Positions 13,905 to 22,127 are shown, counted from the first letter of the stretch. The stretch is 46,148 nucleotides of DNA from JANYBV01 sp043763155 (GCA_043763155.1 JAYULW010000011.1:1-46148), one strand, 5' to 3'. Program-made: numbers and translations. The notes: generated by a model not told the origin, from the sequence alone.

Positions 13905-14336
13905 TTATTGCGTGGCATGGCGTTCCTCCTTCTGCTGTTTGTGATTTTCCGTTTCTGTTAAGAATCGCTCTATGATGGCGATTTTGGCGTAATTCGGGTC
14001 GAGCTCGCGGCGCACCCAGCGCACATAGTCGAGAGCGGATAATTCGAGCTGAAGGCAAAGCCCGGCAAGATCGAAGCCGAGTACGCGCCAGCGGCGTTCG
14101 TAAGAAAGGAATTTCTCGGCTTCGAGGCCTATTAAGATTTCATCCATCTTGCCGATGGTGACGAGCAAGCCGCTGTTATGGCCGTTGACCCATCGAGAAA
14201 AGGTCGAGGGCGCGATGCCGGTCCGCCGACATAATTCGTCGATGGTGATGCCGACAAAGCGGCAACGCGCTTGAATGGAGGCGTAAACCCGGCGTTCCAG
14301 GTTGGTCATGGGCTTGGATTCGATAGCGGTTTGCAT
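13905..14336 (-). CDS. Cro-like HTH regulator
   Basis: I choose the ATG at 14336 (MQTAIESKPM); a TTG at 14393 would place the start beyond the operator, and an ATG at 14309 is also possible. The 143-aa product has an HTH at about residues 25-55 (IDELCRRTGIAPSTFSRWVN), similar to Cro/CI-type domains, and then a helical region (LAGLCLQLELSALDYVRWV) and a charged tail. It is divergent from the CI-like repressor gene with the palindromic operator between them, the classic cro/cI switch arrangement. It begins the minus-strand early operon running to 11026. Confidence 0.65.
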   Translation of the reverse strand: MQTAIESKPMTNLERRVYASIQARCRFVGITIDELCRRTGIAPSTFSRWVNGHNSGLLVTIGKMDEILIGLEAEKFLSYERRWRVLGFDLAGLCLQLELSALDYVRWVRRELDPNYAKIAIIERFLTETENHKQQKEERHATQ

Positions 14337-14358
14337 ACTTGTAACTTCTTTGCTGTTT

Positions 14359-14374
14359 TTTGCATCCTTGCAAA
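14359..14374. promoter_or_regulatory. Palindromic operator, site 1 (TTTGCA-N4-TGCAAA)
   Basis: TTTGCA-TCCT-TGCAAA is a perfect six-base inverted repeat with a four-base centre, placed between the divergent Cro-like and CI-like genes. The exact reverse complement of all 16 bases occurs at 15543-15558, and similarity continues beyond it (AGTTACA at a comparable distance). It is the natural binding site for the CI-like and/or Cro-like protein. Confidence 0.75.
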
Positions 14375-14401
14375 ATGGAGTTACAATCGTCAAGAAGAAA
14401 C

Positions 14402-14431
14402 TTGCAATGAAATACCAAGATAGTGTAAGAT
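14402..14431 (+). promoter_or_regulatory. Probable promoter of the CI-like repressor gene
   Basis: TTGCAA (14402-14407) and TAAGAT (14426-14431) are 18 bases apart, 25 bases before the start codon at 14456. The -35 box itself contains a TTGCAA half-site like that of the operator, so autoregulation is possible. Confidence 0.5.
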
Positions 14432-14455
14432 AGGGAAGTTTAGGGATTCATCGTG

Positions 14456-15424
14456 ATGAAAAATATGAGCACAGTCGCCAAGTCCAATACCAAAAAGGAT
14501 GCCAAGCAGCTTCGTCAGCAGCAAAAAAATTGGCTGGACGATATTCATACTCGCACAGGTGACAGCTATGCGCAGATGGTGGAAGCCTGCAACCTCTTGG
14601 CCGCGCGCACTGGGCAGCGCATGATGAGCAAAGAGACACTGCGCCACTTCTATAATAACTATCAGGATGCCTCGAAAGGCCCCGATCGCCTGCTGTCCGA
14701 TAGAGTGGTTTTCATGCTGTATAAAGTGTACGGGCTAGAGCCGACCTTCGCGCCACATCTGCTCTATGACATGGATAAAGACGATGCCGATATTTCGCCT
14801 TATGTGAAACATTGCAAGCAATACATAGCGGACGTATCGATGGCGAAAGGCATCTACCGTATCGATGTGGCTCGTGCTGTGGGAATTGCCGATTCCAAAA
14901 CGAGCCGACTCTTTAATGACAAGCTAATACGGGGCGTACCACTAGAAACACTGGAGGCGATCAGAGAAAAATTCGGGGTGAATTTCTCGCCGCGTCTTCG
15001 AGCTTTCCTTGAAACGGAGGACGATTCCGAGCGCCTGCCGGTGGTAGGATCAATCGAGCTGCGCAGCGGCGAAGATCGGGTATGGATGGTGGCGGAGAGT
15101 GACTACAAGCATGTGGCAATCTCACTGCCCTTTCTAAACGCCAAGCAAATACGCGCTGTTGAGTTCGTCGGCCCGAACATTAATCCTTTTGTGCGCGGCG
15201 GCATGTTGCTGGTGTATCTGGAAGGCGATGAAAGCATTTCCAAAGCCTGCATCAACCAGACCTGCATCGTGCAGACGATGGATGGCGTTTGGCATCTAAA
15301 GGTCGTGAGGCGCAGCGATAAATCGGAGCAGTACCGGCTGGAATCGGTGGTGTCTAACAGTATTGAGGAACACCCTTTGAAGTGCGCCTATAAGATCGAA
15401 TTAGCGATCATGCCCCGCGCCTAA
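14456..15424 (+). CDS. CI-like phage repressor with an S24/LexA-like C-terminal domain
   Basis: The ATG at 14456 follows AGGGA; GTG 14453 and ATG 14465 are alternatives. The 322-aa product has an N-terminal helical region, a second HTH-like segment near residues 120-150 (IYRIDVARAVGIADSKTSRL), and a beta-rich C-terminal domain with the S24 layout (DRVWMVAESDYKHVAISLP, then AVEFVGPNINPF, GGMLLVYLEGDE, WHLKVVRR). Where self-cleaving repressors have G-x-S-M-x-P, this one has VGPNINP, so the nucleophilic Ser seems absent. It is probably a dimerising repressor not cleaved in the SOS response. It stands divergent from the Cro-like gene. Confidence 0.7.
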   Translation: MKNMSTVAKSNTKKDAKQLRQQQKNWLDDIHTRTGDSYAQMVEACNLLAARTGQRMMSKETLRHFYNNYQDASKGPDRLLSDRVVFMLYKVYGLEPTFAPHLLYDMDKDDADISPYVKHCKQYIADVSMAKGIYRIDVARAVGIADSKTSRLFNDKLIRGVPLETLEAIREKFGVNFSPRLRAFLETEDDSERLPVVGSIELRSGEDRVWMVAESDYKHVAISLPFLNAKQIRAVEFVGPNINPFVRGGMLLVYLEGDESISKACINQTCIVQTMDGVWHLKVVRRSDKSEQYRLESVVSNSIEEHPLKCAYKIELAIMPRA

Positions 15425-15524
15425 GCCGCGCCGAGCCTCATTATTATAAAAATTTTCCTGTAAATTAACAAGCGTTTTCAAGCGTTTATATGCGAATAAT
15501 TCCGCAGTGCGCGGCGTTTTCGTG

Positions 15525-15558
15525 TTGACGGTGCAGTTTTTATTTGCAAGGATGCAAA
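15525..15558 (+). promoter_or_regulatory. Repressor-controlled promoter with palindromic operator, site 2
   Basis: TTGACG (15525-15530) is a good -35 box. The expected -10 position is covered by TTTGCA-AGGA-TGCAAA (15543-15558), the reverse complement of operator site 1. Binding here would block polymerase and silence the recombination operon that starts at 15611. Confidence 0.6.
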
Positions 15559-15610
15559 TAGCAACAAAGTTACATTCATACAAGCAATGAAGCACCCGCA
15601 GGATACCCGC

Positions 15611-15790
15611 ATGAAAACACACATTTTTTACACCCGCCTACCAGATGAAAACGACGTGCCGTTGCACTTCCATACCATTGAAGTGAGCGGGCGACATCTG
15701 CTGGCCGATGGCGAATCGTTGCACGAATTAGACGGCTATACGCGCCCATCGATAGAAGACGGAGGGACGTATGACGCAGCTTTGGTTTAA
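15611..15790 (+). CDS. 59-aa hypothetical protein, first gene of the recombination operon
   Basis: The ATG at 15611 has GCAGGA at ribosome-binding distance; an in-frame ATG at 15587 does not. The product (MKTHIFYTRLPDENDVPLHF at the start) is soluble and acidic and looks like a small beta-rich fold. It is not recognised. It overlaps the start of the next gene by 20 bases, so translation is coupled. Lambda-type left operons begin with small accessory or host-modulating genes, and this one may be of that sort. Confidence 0.5.
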   Translation: MKTHIFYTRLPDENDVPLHFHTIEVSGRHLLADGESLHELDGYTRPSIEDGGTYDAALV

Positions 15791-16118
15791 CGTGTGGGAA
15801 AAGACCACGCAGCATCCGGCCACAAAAAAGCCGGTGCAGGAAAGGCGCATCGAGAGCGAGGCGCTCGCTTCCTACGATGACGCGATGCAGGAGCTGGATG
15901 ATTACAGCGATAGCTGGCATCGCCACGGTTTTTCCTATTATGGCACTTACTGCCATGAGATCGACGCCGGTGGCAAGACATTGGGCGTCACGTTTCATGA
16001 TGATTTAGCAGACGAATTGCAGAACTGGGTACGCGAACGCGATGAAGATGCGCGCGGGTACTGCGAAGCTGGCACCTTGTCGGCGCATCAGCTCTGTGAT
16101 GTCGGGAGGGCGGCATGA
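15771..16118 (+). CDS. Hypothetical 115-aa protein
   Basis: The ATG at 15771 follows GGAGGG. The product starts MTQLWFNVWEKTTQHPATKK and contains SYDDAMQELDDYSDSWHRHG, with many aromatic and acidic residues; no known domain, signal peptide or membrane segment is seen. It overlaps both its neighbours (20 bases upstream, four downstream as ATGA), which places it firmly in the repressor-controlled operon. Function unknown. Confidence 0.55.
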   Translation: MTQLWFNVWEKTTQHPATKKPVQERRIESEALASYDDAMQELDDYSDSWHRHGFSYYGTYCHEIDAGGKTLGVTFHDDLADELQNWVRERDEDARGYCEAGTLSAHQLCDVGRAA

Positions 16119-16645
16119 ACGATGTGATGGAACACCCAGCTACACAGCCGACGCTACAGCAATTCTACCCCGCCTCCACCGTGCTCGATTGCCCGGAATG
16201 CGGCGGTCACATGGTGTTGCGCAAAAGCTCGAAATATCCGAAACCGTTTTATGGCTGCGTTCATTATCCACTTTGCCGCGCCACGCACGGCGCGCATCCC
16301 GACGGCAGGCCGCTTGGCAAACCGGCTAATGCAGAAACAAAGCAGTGGCGCATCGCCGCGCATGCCGCACTCGACCCGCTTTGGGGACGCGACGATGAAG
16401 GAGTGCATTGTCAAATCCAGAAACGCCAGCGCCGCGTGATTTATGCGTGGTTGGCTGAACAGCTCGGCATCCGTAATGTCGGGGAAGAATGCCATATCGC
16501 CATGTTCAATAGCGAGCAGTGCCAGCGCGTGATCGAGGCTTGCAAGGGTATCACCCGCCAGCAAATTCTGAATTGGCAAGCTGCCCGTATGCCGCAGCCG
16601 CAAAAGAAGCGTCACCGGAGGCCACCGCGCTATGCTCACTACTGA
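16115..16645 (+). CDS. DUF3268 / topoisomerase-type zinc-finger protein
   Basis: The 176-aa product carries a C4-type zinc finger near residues 27-53 (LDCPECGGHMVLR ... FYGCVHYPLCRA), as in the C-terminal fingers of topoisomerase I. A TKQWRIAAHAALDPLWG segment and then RRVIYAWLAEQLGI and CHIAMFNSEQC follow. This order matches DUF3268, a zinc-finger-associated domain of phages and plasmids. The C-terminus is basic (PQKKRHRRPPR). A nucleic-acid-binding role is likely. It overlaps both neighbours, including 14 bases with the nuclease gene, so it is translated with the recombination functions. Confidence 0.75.
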   Translation: MNDVMEHPATQPTLQQFYPASTVLDCPECGGHMVLRKSSKYPKPFYGCVHYPLCRATHGAHPDGRPLGKPANAETKQWRIAAHAALDPLWGRDDEGVHCQIQKRQRRVIYAWLAEQLGIRNVGEECHIAMFNSEQCQRVIEACKGITRQQILNWQAARMPQPQKKRHRRPPRYAHY

Positions 16646-17450
16646 TAAAATCGTCATTCGCTCATCGAGCCTGCCATCGTATGCGGATTGCTCGCGCCGC
16701 ACGGCCGGAAAGTTGCTGGCGAAAGAACTCGCAACGCTCGGCATTACGCTACGCGAAACGTCGCAGGGCGTGGGTGCGGCACTCGGCAGCAGCACCCACC
16801 AGGCCGCAGCCTATTCGCTGAACAGCAAAATTAATGACGGTTCGCTGGGCAATGCCACGCATGCGATGGATCTGGCCTTCGAGCTGTATCACGAAATCCA
16901 GAAAACCGAAGGCATCGTATATGACGGTTCTACGCCCACCTATGACCGGGCGGAATTGCAGCTGAAAACGCTGGTTAACTGCTATCGCAAATTGGTTGCA
17001 CCCGGCATCGAGCCGGTGGAGGTGGAAGTACGGCTGGAAGCCGATATTGGCGATGGCTTTGTACTGTCCGGGCAATTCGACGTGCGCGAGGCTATCACCA
17101 TCCGCGATTTGAAAACCGGAGCGGCCAGCCGCGCCCATATCTCGCAATATGGCAGCTATGCGTTGCTTTGCCGGGTGCATAAGCGCTCGGTGGAGAAGAT
17201 TGTCGAGGATTACCTGCCGCGCAAGAAAGAGCCGGAGCCTGAATATTTTTACTATGACGCGGAGGTGGCAGTGAACGCCGCGCGCGCCATCCTGAAACGC
17301 ATAAAAGATGATGTGGCCGCATTCCGCGAAAGCGGCGAGCCCACCTCTTTTATCGCCAACCCGCAATCAATGCTGTGCTCCGACCGCTTTTGTCCGGTGT
17401 GGGGAACGGCATTTTGCCGCGAACATAAAAACAAAGGAGAAAAGGAATGA
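16632..17450 (+). CDS. PD-(D/E)XK exonuclease, probable Cas4/AddB-like Fe-S type
   Basis: The 272-aa product has the RecB-family nuclease core: GQFDV (first Asp), then IRDLKTG (D-x-K) and QYGSYALL (the QxxxY motif). Cys20 near the N-terminus and Cys249, Cys254 and Cys262 at the C-terminus give the split four-cysteine pattern of Cas4/AddB-type iron-sulfur nucleases, although the spacing (C-x4-C-x7-C) is not the textbook one. The gene overlaps recT by an ATGA, so the two products are made together, as with RecE/RecT or lambda Exo/Bet. Its likely job is to resect double-stranded ends for annealing by RecT. Confidence 0.75.
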   Translation: MLTTDKIVIRSSSLPSYADCSRRTAGKLLAKELATLGITLRETSQGVGAALGSSTHQAAAYSLNSKINDGSLGNATHAMDLAFELYHEIQKTEGIVYDGSTPTYDRAELQLKTLVNCYRKLVAPGIEPVEVEVRLEADIGDGFVLSGQFDVREAITIRDLKTGAASRAHISQYGSYALLCRVHKRSVEKIVEDYLPRKKEPEPEYFYYDAEVAVNAARAILKRIKDDVAAFRESGEPTSFIANPQSMLCSDRFCPVWGTAFCREHKNKGEKE

Positions 17451-18514
17451 CACAGGAACAACTGTCCGACCAGCAGCAGAAAAAGGCGCAGACCTTACTG
17501 GATATGCTGGAAAAGCCTACCGTCTTGGAACGCTTCAAGGGGATGGCGACGCAATATATCGACGCCGAGCAAATGGTGCATCTGGCGATCGAATGCGTAA
17601 AGCGCAAGCCGACGCTGGGCGAATGCGACCACCTCACGGTACTGGGCGCATTCGTCACCTCGCATTCCGTGGGGTTGAAGCCGAACACCATACTCAATCA
17701 CGCCTATGTGATTCCCTATAGCAAATGGACGCTCGACGATAGCCGCCCGAAAGGGCAGCAATGGGTGAAATCTGCGCCGGAGTGCAATTTCCAAGTCGGC
17801 TATAAAGGCTACTCCGCGCTGTTTCACCGCACCGGCAGAATCAAGGATTTCTTTGCCAGCGATATACGCGAGAACGATCATTATCTGTGTGAAATGGGAA
17901 CCAATCCCCATGTAGAGTTCCGCAAAAACCTGCGTGATCGCGGCGAGCTGATTGGCTCGTTTTGCCACATCAATTTCTTGAATGGTGGTCAGGCGGTGCA
18001 GGAATTGACGCTGGCGGATATCGAGGCGGTGCGTAGCACCTCTGAAACCTATAAAAGCCTGCAAAAAGCGCTGGAAGTTGCCACGCGTAAGAATGACCAA
18101 GTGAAGATCGACGAGGCACAGCGCAAGCTGGCCGAAACGCCGTGGGTGAAGTGGCAGGATATCATGTGCATGAAGCCCGCCATCAAACGGCTGGGCGGTA
18201 AATCCGATCTTGACCCTGCGGTGGCGATGGCGGCGGAAGCTGAAAGCCTGTCCGATATGGGGCAGATGAATTTCAAGGCCATCGCGGATGCGCGGAACAC
18301 TAACGAAGTGTTCGACATCATCAATGCGGAGAAAGACCGCGCCGCCTTGGAAGCGCCTAGCGACCAGCCGATGCCGGTCATAAATCTTAACGACAAAACC
18401 GGAAAGCAGCCGGTCGCGGCAGCGGCAAAGCCGAATGGCAAAGCCAATCCCGCCGACGCAGGCCCGCCCGCAGGTCATCCTGCATCTTTAACCCGCGACA
18501 CTGGAGGATTTTAG
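17447..18514 (+). CDS. recT: RecT-family single-strand annealing protein
   Basis: The ATG at 17447 follows AAAGGAGAAAAGGA and overlaps the nuclease stop. The 355-aa product shows the RecT core: LAIECVKRKPTLGEC, SVGLKPNTILNHAYVIPY, CNFQVGYKGYSALFHRTG, the AxDIREND segment, and PWVKWQDIMCMKPAIKRL near the end of the domain. An Ala/Pro/Gly-rich tail follows (about 315-355). RecT proteins anneal complementary single strands produced by a partner exonuclease and promote phage recombination. Next to a PD-(D/E)XK nuclease and a Rad50-like ATPase this forms a complete end-processing set. Confidence 0.9.
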   Translation: MTQEQLSDQQQKKAQTLLDMLEKPTVLERFKGMATQYIDAEQMVHLAIECVKRKPTLGECDHLTVLGAFVTSHSVGLKPNTILNHAYVIPYSKWTLDDSRPKGQQWVKSAPECNFQVGYKGYSALFHRTGRIKDFFASDIRENDHYLCEMGTNPHVEFRKNLRDRGELIGSFCHINFLNGGQAVQELTLADIEAVRSTSETYKSLQKALEVATRKNDQVKIDEAQRKLAETPWVKWQDIMCMKPAIKRLGGKSDLDPAVAMAAEAESLSDMGQMNFKAIADARNTNEVFDIINAEKDRAALEAPSDQPMPVINLNDKTGKQPVAAAAKPNGKANPADAGPPAGHPASLTRDTGGF

Positions 18515-18516
18515 TC

Positions 18517-20187
18517 ATGACCATCACCGTCACCATTAATAATTATCGAAAAATCAAAGAGGCCCAATTTTCCATCGCGCCGATGGCGCTGCTGGTGGGC
18601 GAAAATGAAAACGGCAAATCGAGCATTGCGCAGGCAGTGGCACTTGCCGCCTCGCAACAGCCGCTGCCAAAGCAGATTGCCAAAAAAGATGCAAAGCAGC
18701 TAGTGCATGATGGCGCCAAGAGCGGCATGGTGGTGCTAGAACGCGAAGGCATCACCAGCGTCATCACATGGCCGCTGGCAGAATGTAAGCTGTCCGGCCA
18801 GGGCAAGCCGGTCAAAGCATCGGAATTTGCGGTAGGCTTAAAGAGCATATCCAGCCTGTCGAATACCGAAAAGGTGGGTTATTTCATCGGGCTGCTCAAA
18901 GCCAATCCCACGCTCGACGATCTCAAGGCCAAGCTGCCGAAAAGCATGGACACGAAGCTGCCGGAAATATGGGAGCAGATTACAAAATCCGGCTGGGACG
19001 AAGCGCATGCGACCGCCAAAACCGAGGAAGCCGAGCTGACCGGCAAATGGAAAGGCGCAACCGGCGAGCAGAAATGGAACGTATCCACCGCCGGCGACTG
19101 GCGACCTGAAATATGGCAGCCCGATCTGGAGCGCGCGGAGCGGCAGACGCTGGAAATCAATTATGCCGAGGCGAAAAAAGCATTTGAGGATGCGCTTAAA
19201 TCGGAAGGCGCTCAGGCATTCGATCGCACCCAGGCACAAGCGCAAGCCGACAAGCTGCCGGAATTCGAGCAGCAGGTGAAGGATGCGCAGAAAGCGTTAG
19301 AAGATGCGGAAACCGCGCACTTGCAGCTCTCTGACGAGCTGAATGAGCTTGGTTATACCGGCGACGACCCGCTGACCTGCCCGGATTGCAACGCCCAGCT
19401 TACACTCAATAACGAGCACCAGCTGGTACATGCGGAAGCGGTCAATCCCGATGCGAAAGACCGTTATCACGAGCTCGGCAAGCTGCTCAAAGATTCAGCT
19501 GCGGAACTTATCCGGCTGCGCGAGGTATCAACGCTGGCGCAAGTTCGCATGACCAGCGCCGACGAAGCCAGCGCGCGGCTGCAGGGTGTGGACGTGGAAA
19601 CGGAAGCCACCGGCAATACCGCGGAAGCGAAAGCTGCCTATGTACTAGCCGAGCAGCGGCTGGATGCCTTTAATACCGTCGAACGCGCGCGCCAGCTCTA
19701 CGAGCAAATCCTGACGCAAAAAGATTTGGTTGCTGCGCTCAGTCAAAATGGCGTGAGAAAAAACAAGCTCGACGACCAGCTCAAGCGCTTCAATGAAGAA
19801 GTGATGAAACCGCTCAGCGTGGCGTTTGGCTGCGAGCATGTATGGCTCGATGCTGATCTGTCACTGCTGCGTGGCAATCGCGCGCTTCACCTGCTGTCAC
19901 GCTCGGCACAGTTTGCGGCCAACGCCATCATGCAGGCGGCAATTGCAATGGCTGACCGCTCCGAGCTGCTGGTGATCGACGACATGGACGAAATCAATGA
20001 CCGCCGCAACCGCGCCGGATTGATGGCGATGGTGCAGGCCACCGGCATCCCCGCGCTAGTGTGCATGGCAAAACGTCCAGAAGAAAACGCGCCAGATCTG
20101 GCAGCGCGTAATTCAGGCCAAACCTACACCGTCATCGAAGGCATAGTGCAACCCTATGCCCAGGCTAAGGAGGCCAGTGCTGTATGA
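18517..20187 (+). CDS. Miniature SMC/Rad50/SbcC-like ATPase with zinc-hook-like CPDC
   Basis: The 556-aa product has Walker A GENENGKSS at residues 28-36, a long Ala/Glu/Gln/Leu-rich coiled coil, a CPDC motif at residues 288-291 in the position of a Rad50 zinc hook, a second coiled coil, and Walker B LLVIDDMDEI near 483-492. Rad50 and SbcC are usually 900-1300 aa, so the arms here are very short. No SbcD gene follows; the metallophosphoesterase at 10259 is remote. It starts two bases after the recT stop with GGAGG and is probably made with the nuclease and RecT, perhaps to bridge or load DNA ends. Confidence 0.8.
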   Translation: MTITVTINNYRKIKEAQFSIAPMALLVGENENGKSSIAQAVALAASQQPLPKQIAKKDAKQLVHDGAKSGMVVLEREGITSVITWPLAECKLSGQGKPVKASEFAVGLKSISSLSNTEKVGYFIGLLKANPTLDDLKAKLPKSMDTKLPEIWEQITKSGWDEAHATAKTEEAELTGKWKGATGEQKWNVSTAGDWRPEIWQPDLERAERQTLEINYAEAKKAFEDALKSEGAQAFDRTQAQAQADKLPEFEQQVKDAQKALEDAETAHLQLSDELNELGYTGDDPLTCPDCNAQLTLNNEHQLVHAEAVNPDAKDRYHELGKLLKDSAAELIRLREVSTLAQVRMTSADEASARLQGVDVETEATGNTAEAKAAYVLAEQRLDAFNTVERARQLYEQILTQKDLVAALSQNGVRKNKLDDQLKRFNEEVMKPLSVAFGCEHVWLDADLSLLRGNRALHLLSRSAQFAANAIMQAAIAMADRSELLVIDDMDEINDRRNRAGLMAMVQATGIPALVCMAKRPEENAPDLAARNSGQTYTVIEGIVQPYAQAKEASAV

Positions 20188-20366
20188 CTACATTACCCCA
20201 GCAAATTCTGGAAAGTTCCGTCAAGGAGCTTCATCAGCTCAAAGATCGACACGAAGGCACGTTAGCCGCTGTGGTGATCGATCAGGAAATCCGGCTACGA
20301 CAGCAGACGGACACGCTGAACAAATTAAACCGCGAACATATCGACCGCATCGAGGGCGGCGGATGA
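20184..20366 (+). CDS. 60-aa helical hypothetical protein
   Basis: The start overlaps the ATPase stop (ATGA at 20184-20187). The product is a single predicted helix with heptad-like spacing (ESSVKELHQLKDRHEG, then IRLRQQTDTLNKLNREH), probably a short coiled coil. Small helical proteins of this kind are common at the end of phage recombination operons. Function unknown. Confidence 0.5.
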   Translation: MTTLPQQILESSVKELHQLKDRHEGTLAAVVIDQEIRLRQQTDTLNKLNREHIDRIEGGG

Positions 20367-20398
20367 AAAACTGATTTTCCACATACAAGGGGGCACAC

Positions 20399-21658
20399 AT
20401 GGAAACCACTATAATCAACCAGCCGAAAGGCAGACTTACAAAAACCATCGTTGATAACGCGCAGCCAAAAGATCGCCGCTATCATATTCAGGATTCTGAA
20501 ATACCAGGCTTCTCGATTAAAATAGAGCCGAGCGGTTCCAAGATTTACGTTTTGGATTACCGCTCTGGCGGCGGCGGCAGACGTGCGCCGAAAAAGCGTA
20601 TTAAGATCGGCAAGCACGGTGTTTTTACGTTGGAACAGGCAAGAATACGGGCGAAGGAATACCTCGCCAAAATTATTCTGGGTGCTGACCCCGCCGAAGA
20701 ACGTGATGATGAGCGTGGGAAAAATCTATTTAAGAACGTCGCTGCGCGGTATCTGACTGAGTATGCGCCTCACCACAATAAACCTTCAACGGTGAAGGGG
20801 AAAAAACATGTGATGGAAGGGGCGATACTGCCGCATTTTCGCAATATGTATATTGAGGATATTGCGCGCAAAGATATTCAGGAATGGCACGGCAAGCTGC
20901 ATAAAACACCGATTAATGCGAATCGCGGACTAGCTACCATATCGCACATGATGAGTGTTTGCGAAGATTGGGGGCTCCGCGCACAAAACAGCAACCCTTG
21001 CCTCGGCATCAAACGTTATCGTGAAAATAAGCGCGAGCGTTATCTGAATGAGGCAGAACTCCGCAGGCTTATCGAAGCCATCAACCAAGCCGAGGAAGGT
21101 GGCACCGAGGAACGCAGCATGATGATCTTTTTCCGGCTGCTGATTTTTACCGGCGCACGGCAAGGGGAACTGCTCACCGCCAAATGGGATTATGTCAATT
21201 ATGAGGAGAACACATTAGACCTCCCCGATTCCAAAACGGGAAAGAAAAAGATAAATTGCTGCCCTGAGGCAATGGCAGAAATCGCCAAACTTGAACGTGT
21301 AGTCGGCAATCCATATCTATTCCCAGCATATTTTATTGGAGTACCAGAAAAGCTCGGCAGACATCATTCGCCGCCGAATGAAATGTGGCATCGCATTTTA
21401 GAGAAAGCTGAAATCAAGAATTTCCGTAAGCATGACCTGCGCCATGCGTTTGCCTCATTCGCTCTCATGGCCGGGTTAACACTAGAGGAAATCGGGCAGC
21501 TTTTAGGGCATCTGACACCGCAAACCACAAAACGATATTCGCATCTGGTGGATTCTCATCGGAAGAATCTCAGCAATGCCGTTGGTTCGCAGATCAGCTC
21601 GATATTGCAAACGAAAGATGAGAAAATTGTTAATCTCTTAACACGAAGGAACAAATAA
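20399..21658 (+). CDS. int: Tyrosine site-specific integrase with DUF4102-type arm-binding domain
   Basis: The 419-aa product has an N-terminal arm-binding domain (GFSIKIEPSGSKIYVLDYR, then KRIKIGKHGVFTLEQAR), a central SAM-like domain, and a catalytic domain with Arg254 (TGARQGEL), His345-x-x-Arg348 (HDLRH), His371 (LLGH) and nucleophile Tyr380 (KRYSHL). All five key residues are present, so it should be active. This subclass usually integrates at tRNA 3' ends. Consistent with that, a truncated tRNA-Leu(CAA) 3' end lies 690 bases downstream. It has its own ribosome binding site (AAGGGGG) 32 bases after the recombination operon. Confidence 0.95.
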   Translation: METTIINQPKGRLTKTIVDNAQPKDRRYHIQDSEIPGFSIKIEPSGSKIYVLDYRSGGGGRRAPKKRIKIGKHGVFTLEQARIRAKEYLAKIILGADPAEERDDERGKNLFKNVAARYLTEYAPHHNKPSTVKGKKHVMEGAILPHFRNMYIEDIARKDIQEWHGKLHKTPINANRGLATISHMMSVCEDWGLRAQNSNPCLGIKRYRENKRERYLNEAELRRLIEAINQAEEGGTEERSMMIFFRLLIFTGARQGELLTAKWDYVNYEENTLDLPDSKTGKKKINCCPEAMAEIAKLERVVGNPYLFPAYFIGVPEKLGRHHSPPNEMWHRILEKAEIKNFRKHDLRHAFASFALMAGLTLEEIGQLLGHLTPQTTKRYSHLVDSHRKNLSNAVGSQISSILQTKDEKIVNLLTRRNK

Positions 21659-21659
21659 T

Positions 21660-22127
21660 ATGGAAGAAACAGAATATCAAAATACAATGCAGGCAATAAA
21701 GGCCGTAATGAATGCCGTAAATTCGGTTCAGAAAATTATAATGGCGGGAACGGAATTTGTGATTTTGCCCAAGCAGCAATTTGATGGAATCGTATCGGTC
21801 GCAGAGCTGCTTTTTAAGTCAGGAAAAAGATTGAATTATCTTGAACATAAAATCGATCAGGTGCAGAAAAACCAATCCAGCACCGCTACAATGGTTGCAG
21901 AGACAAACAATAAAAACCCGGATGCGCTGCTTACGCAGAAGCAGGTGGCAGATGAATGGGGCATTACGGTAAAAGCATTAGAAAAGTGGAGGTTTAGCGG
22001 CGGTGGCCCCCCTTATGTGAAGCTGGGGAAATCTCGCTGTTCAGCCGTGCGTTACCGCAGAAAAGATATTAAGGAATATGTAGAGAGTTTTACGCGGGAA
22101 CACACAACCCACCATAGCAATATGTAA
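21660..22127 (+). CDS. HTH excisionase-like protein linked to the integrase
   Basis: The ATG is one base after the integrase stop (TAATATG), so the two are coupled. The 155-aa product has a helical N-terminal half (QAIKAVMNAVNSVQKIIM and a KIDQVQKNQ coil) and a C-terminal winged HTH (LLTQKQVADEWGITVKALEKW). The wing GGGPPYVKLGKSRC and RYRRKDIKEYV follow, as in AlpA/Xis-type proteins. It resembles the HTH protein at 13551, but with a different N-terminus. The likely role is to control the direction of Int-mediated recombination or to regulate int. Confidence 0.7.
   Translation: MEETEYQNTMQAIKAVMNAVNSVQKIIMAGTEFVILPKQQFDGIVSVAELLFKSGKRLNYLEHKIDQVQKNQSSTATMVAETNNKNPDALLTQKQVADEWGITVKALEKWRFSGGGPPYVKLGKSRCSAVRYRRKDIKEYVESFTREHTTHHSNM

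Noticed and set aside
17495..18478. 327-codon open frame on the minus strand
   Set aside because: Opposite strand of recT; RecT is unmistakable on the plus strand, and this frame has the Arg/His-rich composition of an antisense shadow.
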